Positions 47,336 to 57,834 of a stretch of DNA of 64,000 nt are shown here, in pieces. The stretch is from contig PDUO01000030.1 of assembly GCA_003008705.1 (NCBI GenBank), positions 687,298 through 751,297 on the forward strand. Direction: 5' to 3'. Under the pieces are notes generated by a model. The model did not search any database. It was not told where the DNA came from and was given only the letters and a program-made list of their open reading frames with translations. Every line of letters starts with the position of its first letter. Positions within the stretch are counted from its first letter, which is position 1. The translations under genes were made by a program, and so were the position numbers. This stretch comes from Pezicula radicicola. Its lineage: Eukaryota; Ascomycota; Leotiomycetes; Helotiales; Dermateaceae.

Positions 47336-48833
47336 GGATCTAGTCGAGCCAACGTTTTTGGACGATAACAATAGCGATGTCGCCAAAAGACTACTCCTAA
47401 AACAAGACGAAGGTATCGTACCGTTGCTGGCGGTCATTTATCTAGTCAACTTTATCGACCGTTCCAATATCGGTATATACTAGATCGTTCTATCTTAAAA
47501 GATAACACTCTAATGCCTAGCAGGCAATGTAAAACTTCTCAACGTAGAGACCGGCGATGATATACTCTAGGAAACGCATATGTCGAACAACTAATACATT
47601 ATTTGCCTAATGACCTTCCTGATTGCCTATGCCTTTTTTGAGGCTCCGTCCAATTATTTTCTTGAAGAGCTAAAGCCAAGCGTCAGTAACATCGCAGGTT
47701 GATTTGATTGTCCTGCTAACTAGTGAAATAAATAGCGCTAGATAGCGTTCATCATGTTCGACTAGGGAGCCTGCTGTATAGGGGTTGCGGGGTCGCTTAA
47801 TTTCGGCACCATAGTAGCGCTTCGCTTCCTACTAGGTGTGTTCGACTCTAGTATACAGGGCGGACTGGTCTACTATTTGACATTCTGGTATCATCCAGAG
47901 GAGATATATCTTCGCATTACTGTTATAATCGCCTCTACAACTCTTTCTGGAGCTTTTGGTGGTACGATTGCCTACGGTATTGGCCATATGAACGGTGTAA
48001 GTGGCCTTTCTGGTTGGCGCTGGCTCTTCATCCTTGAGGGTATTCCGGCGTACTTGGGTAGTGTCGCCGTTTGGTTCCTGATGCTAGACTTTCCCGAGGA
48101 AGCAAGATGACTCACTTTCCGTAACAAGGTCATCGCCAAACAACGTCTCGATGATTGTACCTCGCACGGTCAAGCAGATCCACTCACCTGGGAAGTCGTA
48201 AAAGCAACTCTAATAGACGGGCGGCTCTACATCCACTATATCATTTTTCTCGCTGTTTGCGTGCCTTTGTCCTTAATATCTCTCTTCTGTCCGACATTTG
48301 TTGCTGGGTTGGGTTATAAGTCGTTGGAAGCCCAGCTAATGACAATGCCGCCGTACACGATTGCCTGGGGTTTTACTCTAGTGACAGCCTGGTCTATTGA
48401 TCATTTTAATGCGTGCCCCATTCATTGTATGGTGTGGGCCTTTATCGGTGCCGTGGGTTTCATAATTTACGCTCTGCTTCCTGCCGATGCCTACCATGGC
48501 CGCTATGGTGGCCTTATCATTGGCACCACCGGTTTGTTCGCATGCACACCACTGGCCTTAGGTTGGCTTTCCAGTAATCTGCCAAGCACCGCAGCGACGG
48601 GACTTGCCCTTGCAATGAATATTACTGTCGGGGTTCCAGGGCAGATCATTGGGGTGTGGATCTACAAGGCTAGTGAGGTGAACTTGGGCTACCCTATAGG
48701 CAACTGGACTAACTTTGCTATGATGCTTCTAATACCTGTCTGTTACTTCGGACTGAGGCTGTATTATCGACGAAGAAATGTGAAGTTTCAACGCGACATA
48801 GGTACTAATAAAATGCGTGAGTTTATGTACTAG
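47336..48833 (+). pseudogene. MFS transporter (anion:cation symporter, Dal5/Tna1-like), decayed
   Basis: It shows the family order EGIVPLLAVIYLVNFIDRSNIG, an intron 47480-47523, a helix with IAYAFFEAPSNY, a second intron to 47735, ALRFLLGVFDSSIQGGLVYY, SGAFGGTIAYGIG and GWRWLFILEGIPAYLG, then six C-terminal helices from about 48210 to a stop at 48833. Relatives import carboxylates such as allantoate, nicotinate or tartrate with protons. Stops interrupt it at 47568, 47592, 47739, 47763 and 48108; three of them stand where Trp is expected (TGG->TAG or TGA), the mark of G->A mutation. The C-terminal half is otherwise open, so decay is young. It fits an uptake function for the neighbouring aldolase cluster. 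Confidence 0.8.
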
Positions 48834-50099
48834 TCTGCCTCTTGGCTTAGACACTTTAAGAGTCGAAGAAATTGCACAGCGGCTAGATATGCCTGTGTAT
48901 TCGGGGTTGATAGTTCGCTAGGGAGCAAAAGGGTTTGTCCAGAAGATATTAAGGAATTCGTATAGAGAAAGTGTAATCATAATAGCATTACGAATTATTC
49001 GATTGTATTCTTACCGGAAGGGCGAGAGTGTCGAGCGATGACTATAGCTATCTCACGCACAAAAGCCTTTTTTGAGATCTAGTTCTTGATGTAAATTAAC
49101 TATCGTCTACTTGACCTATTGAAAGCCTACCTAGATCGCTCTAAGGCATTCTAAAGACAGGCAAGAGTCATTTGTGTTCCTAGTTCTCGACACATAGATA
49201 GCTTCGTAGTCCGAGCACTTTAAGATCATAGTCTAACATAAGGTGTAATTAGTCCTTCAAGAAACAAGGAACTTCGCCATCAGGCGGGTTTCATTATGAT
49301 TTCAATGAAACGAGTACATATTGGTCTAATCTTGAAAAAGATTTAACGTGAAATATATTTTCCCAAAAACAACACATTGAGCTAAACAGAAGCGAGAGGG
49401 GCTCCAAGTCCAGTTTGTGTCATCTTCTGTGACGCTGAGCTACCCTTCAGGGTGTAGGACAATGGAAGGATAAGTGGTATCCCAAGTTGGACGGCGGACA
49501 TAAGATCTGGTTGGCTACCTGGAAAGGAAAAGCGAGCCCGCTGAGGCCTTGACTGTATACAGCCTCAGTCTTTCCTGACTGTCCTCCTTTCCGTACGAGT
49601 CCGATACGTGCATTCACAGTGTTTTATCTCTAAGTATCCGAATTCGCCTTCTCAAACCAGGAAAGTTTTCAGCCTTGCAATTGACATATAAATTTCCAGC
49701 TGCCCCATTTGGACAAAAGCAAGGACTAGGTATTCAATTGCTTGGACTTCGCGAAAATGTAGAACTATAGTCCTCGAGAGATTGAAGTCAAGATTAGTGG
49801 AAACTCTAGCTTTGGTGCCTGGGACGATGGGTATAGCGACAGTATTGTCGAAGATTTCTATGAAGAGCTTATGAAATCACGTCTTCTCTATGATTACTAG
49901 ACGGACAAAGAGGTTACTCTGGGTTTGAATGTTGTAAATTGAATGTTTTTGGTGAATCTTCTCCTACTCTATGATTGTCCATGAGAGTAGTGTATTATAG
50001 AAGTTCTTTATATATGCATCTTATATCTCTCACCTTGGCGAATATTATATTTTAGAGAGCATCTTTGAACCTGACAATACCAAATCGCCGTCGCAGTCA
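48834..50099. other. intergenic with faint, heavily interrupted coding-like traces
   Basis: Between about 48840 and 49280 the plus strand reads as broken coding sequence, for example LRVEEIAQRLDMPVYSG and LDLLKAYLDRSKAF with stops between. I cannot assign a family. The rest shows nothing. Confidence 0.3.
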
Positions 50100-51726
50100 T
50101 TGGGCAGGTGGATTAGGTCACAGCTGAACAGGAGATGAAACCAGCGAAACCCGTTCTCCGGGTCGTAGACTTGCTTCAGCGAGCGTAGCTTTTGCTGCCG
50201 CCATTCCTCATAGCCATATATTTGAGGGAAAGTTCTGGTCTACGGGCATAGTCGACATATGTATGTGGCTCCTTCTGGTTACTTCCCTGAAGGGACAGGT
50301 TGCAAATTTGTTCTCCTAGTTGAATTGTTACCGCGTTCAGACTACTATTTTGATAGTTGGATGAATAATATCTAGTCGTCGGTTAGCTCTTATGATTTCT
50401 TCTTGTGATCAGGGCTGACAAACGCTAATAGGCGGTCTCCACGGAAAGGATATGTAGTGGACTCGAATGGGACGGCATGCATTGCGTTGGTTGCATAGCC
50501 TTCGACTGTCAACCAGCCGGCCAGTCCCAGATGGGCAATAAACATGTCTCGGACAAGGTTGGAAATGGTTGGGAGGGTCGGTTCGTTAGTTGTATTCAAG
50601 TTAAGCGAGAATTGTATGTACCGACTTGAAGCGTCAGCACAAAGTGGATCGTTAGCGGCAGAGTTGCTTGCCTCGAGCACTTTTGAATATGGAATAGAAG
50701 CGTTCACAGTGACGATGCTTGACAGCAGAAGAAAAGGGTTTCCAAAGGGGCAAACTTTATCCTCTGTTCTAGCCAAGTTGACAAGGAGATAAACCACTGG
50801 CTAGGGACATCAGCCCAAAGGAATCTTTACATAGCAAAGATTGTGTGAAGACTCAGCTTTGTGCTGCTGATTCGAGAGTCGATTCGGAGTTCCATATTCA
50901 TAACAAGTCGTGTATCAGTTCCTGCGAGCTGATTGTAAAGGGTATATGCCTGCTTAAGTTTGTCATTCGACATTACCAACTGGGCTGTGTACTAGTTCCT
51001 ATCAGCTGGGAACAAGGGGTAAGCACGGTATTGAATGTGAGTGACTACGGCAAAGTTATGCCCTCCACCTCGTATAACCTAGAAGAGATCCGGATTGACC
51101 GTATTAGAGGTAGTGACAATGGAACCGTTAGCAAGAACAACCGTCGCCTCCCCAATGTTGTCCACCATCAAGCTGAACAAACCAATCGTCTTCCCAACAC
51201 CTGCACCCATAGCAGCGCCTAGGACGCTTACGCAGCCACAAGAATCAGTAGTTGGAAGTGTAAGCTTTCATTTGGAACGTCAGCTTTATAGCGTGGGTTT
51301 GCATGATTTACGACTCGTTCGTCCCCTTGGAATCAAGTATTCGACAAGCTGTTGTCCATTTACACCGCTGCCCACTGTGACTGAGGAATTGTCGGCGCTC
51401 AATTCAAGAGTGTTTAAGGCACTCAGATCGATCTGGACGCCATTGTGAACACCGCCCATCACTGTAGATACGCCGTATTTTCCATTTGAGGATAGGAATG
51501 GTATGTTGTAATGATTTGCAAGCACCACGATATTCGCGACATCCTGAATATTTGCGACATGTACCACAACGTCGATCCCGGGATTATCTACTGGCGTCCA
51601 TCGTAGAACAGATATATTGAAATCAGGTGGGTCTCGGAAGGAGATGCTTGCGTTGGTAGACAACTGGCTCTGGAGTTCGTCCAACGCGTGCCGCAGGTAT
51701 TGAGTGGGAAACTTTGAGAAATACAT
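50100..51726 (-). pseudogene. FAD-linked (berberine bridge/PCMH-type) oxidase, decayed
   Basis: These secreted flavoproteins oxidise sugars, alkaloids or secondary metabolites. The minus strand gives PGIDVVVHVANIQDVANIV, MGGVHNGVQIDLSALNTL, TVGSGVNGQQLVEYLIP, then in another segment GCVSVLGAAMGAGVGKTIGL and NPDLF, a TAG at 51079-51081 in the expected Trp position, and RGGGHNFAVVTHIQYRAYPL. The C-terminal substrate part includes GLAGWLTVEGYATNAMHAV, and far downstream YGYEEWRQQKLRSLK with VYDPENGF closes the family. The signal peptide and first 60-80 residues are missing at 51726. Several frame changes separate the pieces. The C-terminal motif shows the gene was once full length. Confidence 0.78.
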
Positions 51727-52756
51727 CTTTGACGGAGAAGACGGAGTGTGAATAATCTGAATCCTAGAGATTTGTTCGTAGCATATATAGTATAATTATT
51801 TTGGCCCCCGTCGTGATACCAGTCCGACAACTATTGCTTCTATTCAAAGTGGCATCTTTATCGTGACCAAGTTCCACAGGTTTTCCGTTTATTGCTGCTA
51901 CTCCAGTTTACCTGCACATTACCCCAGAACTTCCATCTTTCCCACTTGACTAAGTCCCAAGATGTGGCTAAGTAGAGCGAGAATTGTAGCCGTCCACATT
52001 AAGTGTGGCTTATTGGTATACTCTTTTGTGTACATATTATACAAAACCTAAAATTTATGCATGCCTTAAGCCTAAGAAGGAAGGGTTGTGGGCCTCTTCT
52101 ACATTTTAAAAAATATACTGAAACTCTCTATTATTATCAACAACCACCACCTTCCTATGTCATCCTCCTCTTCAACCTGCAGCCAGTTCTGGTGCTTGCG
52201 CAAGCTGGTCGATGGTGAGAGGGATTGCGCAAGGACTGGGTAAAGCGTCGGGATGGAAGGACTTCCCAGAGCGACCGCAGAACGCGAGCGGGCAGAAGCG
52301 TAATGACCCAGGTATTATATCCTATCCCCATAGCTATAGATCATAATCCCTCTTTCTAGCCTGATTAGCGCTCATCCAGCTGCAATAAGAACAAGTCAGA
52401 CATCAGTAGGGGAGGACCATGTTCCCAGGGTGGTAAGAACGATGAGGCAGGAGGGGAAAGTTGGGAGAAAATTCTGCGAAGAGCCTGGAGAGCATTTGTT
52501 TGCAGGGTTGTTGTTGCGGCTGTTGTTGCTGTTATCGCTATTGTCTTACCTAAGCAGGAAATTCGTCAAGGCGAGTCTCGCGTAGCGGCTGGTCCACGCC
52601 TGTAGGACTATTAACGATTTGTTAGCGTTAGTAGGCGATAAGAAGGGGTAAGTTGGAAACTTAAACCATCCATCTTGGATCTTAATCAGACATTAAGATT
52701 CTCTTTGAGATTTGTTTATCTTGTGTACATGAATGAGATAGTGTCTTTAGAGATTC
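51727..52756. other. intergenic, boundary to the degraded repeats
   Basis: No gene supported. GC content is normal until about 52660 and then drops sharply at the repeat border at 52757. Confidence 0.4.
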
Positions 52757-53479
52757 TATATATATTAGAGGGTAGTTAGGTTAGAGTATCTACCCTCTAC
52801 TAGAAGCTTCGAATTCTACTACTTACTTATACTAAATTAGGTAATAAAGTAATACCTCTTTAAGTTTTTAATATTAGAATTAAATATTAGTTTTATTTTA
52901 GACTTAATTTAATTTATAATTTAATTTAATTTTTAACTTAATAAGAAATCTAGTCTTCTTTTCTAAGTTTAATCTTTTTAAGTCTTTTTAGAATAAAATC
53001 TATATATCTATTAATATAATTAATAGAGATTTTCTTTTCTTAAATATTAAAAAGAGTTTTTTTAAATTATTTTATTAATTATTTATTATATAGTTTTTTA
53101 TTCTTTAATAATTATTTTAATATTCTTTAAATATTTTTAATAAGATTAAAATTAAAAGAATAAAAAAACTAATCTTTAATAATTATAATAAAGTACTTAA
53201 TCCTTACTTTATTATAAAAGTTTTAGTTTTTCTTTATATTTTTTAATTTATATATTTAACTTTTATCTTTTATATAAAAGTAATCTAGATCTTTTTTATT
53301 TTTAAAGATTTTTATAAATAAACCTTAAAGAATTTATCTTTTATATTTCTTTTATATAAAATATTTACTCTTATCTTTTTCTTCTTCTTCTTCTTATATA
53401 ATAAAGTAAAACTTATTTTTATAATTATACTTTATTATTATTTAATAAAAGGTTAATTTTTAATTATTTTAAAAAATAA
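52757..53479 (+). repeat. RIP-degraded repeat unit A with tRNA-like head
   Basis: A 723-bp unit beginning TTAGAGGGTAGTTAGGTTAG. The same unit, more degraded, recurs at 54283-55001. It is followed without spacer by unit B. Confidence 0.75.
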
Positions 53480-54282
53480 ATTATATATTAAAAAATAATT
53501 AGATTAAAGTATTTATCTCTAATAAGATAATAAGTTTAATTACTCTATTACTTAAAATCTATTAGAGTTATAACTCTTTTTCTTCTTCTATCTCTTTTTC
53601 TTTTTTCTTTTTTTTTTTTTTAAATAATATAATTATAATAAAAGTTAAATATATAAATAAAACTAATTAAAAAGAATATAAAATATCTTATTAAATTTAA
53701 TTTTAAAGACTAATTAAATAAGACTATAATTAGAGATATATTATTAAAGAAGTATAAATAAAGTAATCTATAGTTTAAAGATAAATTAAATAATAAGATT
53801 ATTAAAATTATTAAAAATAAAGATCTTAATTAATAGTTTTAAATATATAGATTAAGTAAATAATTAAATAAATTATAAATAAATAAATTACTATTAATTT
53901 ATATTATATATTAATTTATATATAAGATATTATAATTAATATATTCTCTTTTTATAAGAAATTATAAAATTAAATAATATTTAAACTTTAATATTTATAC
54001 TTAAAAGAATCTTTATAAAGTATAAATATTATTATTATATATTTAATTATAAGTTTATACTTTCTATTATAAATAAATATAAAAGATAAATCTTTTTTTA
54101 GATTAATTAAAATAAGTTTAAAAAGTATTAATAAAAGAGTTTCTATATAAATAAAATAATTATAAGATTTTATTATTTATATTTAAGATATATTATTAAT
54201 TTACTTAAATAAATATAATAATACTCTAAAGATAATAACTCTTATAAAAATATAAAAAAAGAAAAAAACTTAATTATATATA
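53480..54282 (+). repeat. RIP-degraded repeat unit B
   Basis: An approximately 803-bp unit that is the inverted counterpart of 55002-55798. Compared with that copy the differences visible in the first 90 bases are almost all C->T or G->A. Confidence 0.8.
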
Positions 54283-55001
54283 TTAAGAGATAATTAAATT
54301 AGAGTATTTACTTTTTATTAGAAGTTTTAAATTTTATTATTTATTTATACTAAATTAAATAATAAAGTAATACCTTTTTAAGTTTTTAATATTAGAATTA
54401 AATATTAGTTTTATTTTAAACTTAATTTAATTTATAATTTAACTTAATTTTTAACTTAATAAGAAGTTTAATTTCTTTTTCTAAGTTTAATCTTTTTAAA
54501 TCTTTTTAGAATAGAATCTATATATTTATTAATATAATTAATAGATATTTTCTTTTTTTAAATATTAAAAAGAGTCTTTTTAAATTACTTTATTAACTAT
54601 CTACTATATAACTTCTTATTCTTTAATAATTACTTTAATATTCTTTAAATATTTTTAATAAGATTAAAATTAAAAGAATAAAAAGACTAATCTTTAATAA
54701 TTATAATAAAGTATTTAATTTTTATTTTATTATAAAAGTTTTAGTTTCTCTTTATATTCTTTAATTTATATATTTAACTTTTATCTTTTATATAAAAGTA
54801 ATTTAAATTCTTTTTATTTTTAAAGATTTTTATAAATAAATCTTAAAAAATTTACTTTTTATATTTCTTTTATATAAAATATTTATTTTTATCTTTTTTT
54901 TCTTTTTTTTCTTATATAATAAAATAAAGTTTACTTTTATAATTATACTTTATTATTATTTAATAAAAGATTAATTTTTAATTACTTTAAAAGATAAATT
55001 A
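54283..55001 (+). repeat. second copy of repeat unit A
   Basis: A direct repeat of 52757-53479, with many additional C->T and G->A differences. It forms the spacer of the large inverted repeat made by the two B units. Confidence 0.78.
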
Positions 55002-55798
55002 TATATAATTAAGTTTTTTTCTTTTTTTATATTTTTATAAGAGTTATTATCTTTAAAGTATTATTATATTTATTTAAATAAATTAATAATATATTTTAAA
55101 TATAAATAATAAAACTTTATAATTATTTTATTTATATAAAAACCCTTCTATTAATACTTTTTAAACTTATTCTAATTAACTTAAAAAAAGATTTATCTTT
55201 TATATTTATTTATAATAAAAAATATAAACTTATAATTAAATATATAATAATAATATCTATACCTTATAAAAACTCTTTTAAGTATAGATATTAAAGTTTA
55301 AATATTATTTAATTTTATAATTTCTTATAAGAAGAGAATATACTAATTATAATACTTTATATATAAATTAATATATAATATAAATTAATAATAATTTATT
55401 TATTTATAATTTATTTAATTATTTACTTAATCTATATATCTAAAACTATTAATTAAGACCTTTATTTTTAATAATTTTAATAATCTTATTATTTAATCTA
55501 TCTTTAAATTATAGATTATTTTATTTATACTTCTTTAATAGTATATCTCTAGTTATAACCTTACTTAATTAATCTTTAAAATTAAGTCTAATAAGGTATT
55601 TTATACTCTTTTTAACTAGTCTTATTTATATATTTAACTCCTATTATAGTTGTATTATTTAGAGAAGAAGAAGAGGAAGAAGAAGAAGAGGTAGAAGAAG
55701 AGGAAGAGTTATAGTTCTAGTAGGTTCTAAGTAGTAGGGCAATTAGGCTCACCGCCTTACCGGGGGTGGACGCTCTAACCTGACTACCCCCTAACGTA
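55002..55798 (-). repeat. inverted copy of repeat unit B, least degraded
   Basis: Reverse complement of 53480-54282. Its outer 150 bases are GC-bearing and show the ancestral head: on the minus strand GGGGGTAGTCAGGTTAGAGC, then GTCCACCCCC and GGTAAGGCGGTGAGCC. The head resembles the A-box half of a tRNA, as in tRNA-derived retroposons, but no B box is evident. A GAA/GAG purine tract lies at 55655-55710. Confidence 0.78.
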
Positions 55799-56870
55799 CA
55801 AAGGTAGATCTACTTAAGGCTTCCGACATGGAATCTTCTAGAGGATTGGGTCCTAGCGGTTCTCCTGAAGACACAGAGCGAAAGGAACTAAGCATCCCGA
55901 ACGCTTCTCTAAAGTGGCGCTTGGTGGCAGTGCTGTTGCGTTCGCCAGTCGTCCTTGTTACACGCTGCCTCGCCGTAGTTAGCTTTTGCGGCTGAAACCT
56001 TGATCCTAATACAAAGCACTAGAAGTCTGCTACGACAGAGAAGTTGCGGTGCCAAGGGGCTAAACATTCTCCTTGATTTGGCTCTACATTTTCGGGTCTT
56101 TTAGTGGTGGTCCGAACTCCCTTAGATAATTACTGCGTCGATATGACTTGACAGCTTTGATCCTCGTTGTTTTTATCCTCGATATTCTGTCCCTTTACTG
56201 GGCCGTCCTCTATAATGTAGATCAAAATATATCATCACTCGTCGTTTAGGTAGTCGATTTTGATAGTCAGGTAGCTCCGTATACAGACATAGTACCAATC
56301 GTTGGGCTATAAATAGTTACGGCTGTAGAACAGATGATTGCACTAAATTCACTAAATTATAATAAACTAGAATGGGGATCTCCGCCGGCTTTAGTGTTCA
56401 ACTACGACCTAATGTAGGTCAGAGAAACAATTTATAATAAGAAGGCTTGGGCGGCGGTTATAGTTATACCTAATACTATAGCACTTCTGCAAGCAGCTAT
56501 ACAGACGAGGAACAAGAGTTATAATTTCTATGGGAGCGGCATAAAGTAAATTCGACTATTCGCAAACAGAAAAAAAATCTACTAACCTCAATTATAGTTG
56601 TATACGTACAAGCACGAGACGAAACCATACATGTAACCCCTGTACTAATGGATTTCCAATCTATGATCACTAGTACATTTGGTTCGACCCAGATAAAACA
56701 ATTGTTTCTCTTTGATTTCAAAGATGTACATTCGGGAACTTACTAATGATTTAAGCCTTAAGATAATATACTTCTATCCTAGATCTATGTTTGTAGTAGG
56801 TGTCCTTTTGTATAAATATCTTAACAAATCCCTTAGAAGGGTGGCTGTGTTACAAATTCAACAACTCAAG
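55799..56870. other. intergenic region after the repeat block
   Basis: GC content is normal again. A 55-codon frame from 55828 (plus) has a hydrophobic stretch near its end but no recognisable family. Nothing else is supported. Confidence 0.35.
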
Positions 56871-57834
56871 ATGATTATTCTATACCAGGCTCTCTGCTTA
56901 GGTTTTGCTTTGTATCTATTTGTTTCTGCTAAGACAATCCCTGATGCTTGGGAACCTCTAATTACCTTTGCTCCCCAGCCTGTTCGTCGTGATGATGACC
57001 CAGGTCTCATCGGATATGCCAATGTTTACGGAACATGTAATAACATCTTTTGTTCAAAACCCGTCGGAAACTGATGTAGTATTTAGTTTCGCCTATATCA
57101 TGTGCATCTGAGAGAAAGTGGTCAACAATCGGCCATTATGGCCGATGCTGTCTCACCAGTGTTCCTAATTGCGAAATGCCCACAGCTTGTCTAAGTAACT
57201 CTATTTTGCTAGGAACTACAGCAAGAATAACGTGGTAAGAGGTCCTAAACTCAGATACAGTTCTATAGATTGGAGTAGATTCTTATCGATATTCAGTACT
57301 AGAAGCGCACCTGCTTGTGTTCCAGACTACATACTGGATGATTTTAGCGACGAGTTTACCGTAACTTGGTTCGGCTGTGATGAATCTAGATCTCCAAGCA
57401 CCTTTTACAGAACGATCCCCATCCCGCAACAAACTGAAGTCTCTACGACAACTTCACCAACTCCAGAAACAACGACCCCAGCCCCAACCCCAACTCCCAA
57501 GCCAAAATCATCAAATGCCTGGATAGCGGGAGTCGTAGTTGGGCCGCTAGTTGCCATTGCCATTTTAACTGGCCTTGTGTTTTGGATCATCAGATTAAAG
57601 AGACGCCGGCCACGAACGCAACAGCACTTGGACCAGCCAACATTACACTCAGCTCCACCGCCGCAATATGGGACCAATACAGATTCACAAGTCCAGAATC
57701 ATCAGACGTTTAAGGCTCCCCAGAAACAACCTATGAGCCCAGTTTCTACGGACACAGGTTATTCTCAAGGGGGACCCGTATCGCAGCAGTATGATTCTTC
57801 AATGCCAGCAGAACTATACACGAAGCAGAATTAG
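56871..57834 (+). pseudogene. secreted-head type I membrane protein with a frameshift
   Basis: The ATG at 56871 opens a signal peptide (MIILYQALCLGFALYLFVSA) and a mature start ending in GTCNNIFCSK, then stops at 57072. One frame over, from 57080, a Cys-rich segment continues (YGRCCLTSVPNCEMPTAC). An intron at 57235-57296 (GTAAGA..TTCAG) joins it to APACVPDYILDDFSDEFTV and FGCDESRSPSTFYRT, a T/P-rich stalk, one membrane helix (WIAGVVVGPLVAIAILTGL), a basic stop-transfer RLKRRRPR and a Q/P-rich cytosolic tail. This is the layout of common fungal cell-surface proteins of unknown role. Only one frame break (between 57072 and 57079) is needed, so it is a young pseudogene or an unrecognised splice. 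Confidence 0.62.

Noticed and set aside
55735..55798. A functional tRNA gene on the minus strand
   Set aside because: Only an A-box-like half is present; no B box, anticodon arm or acceptor pairing could be built.
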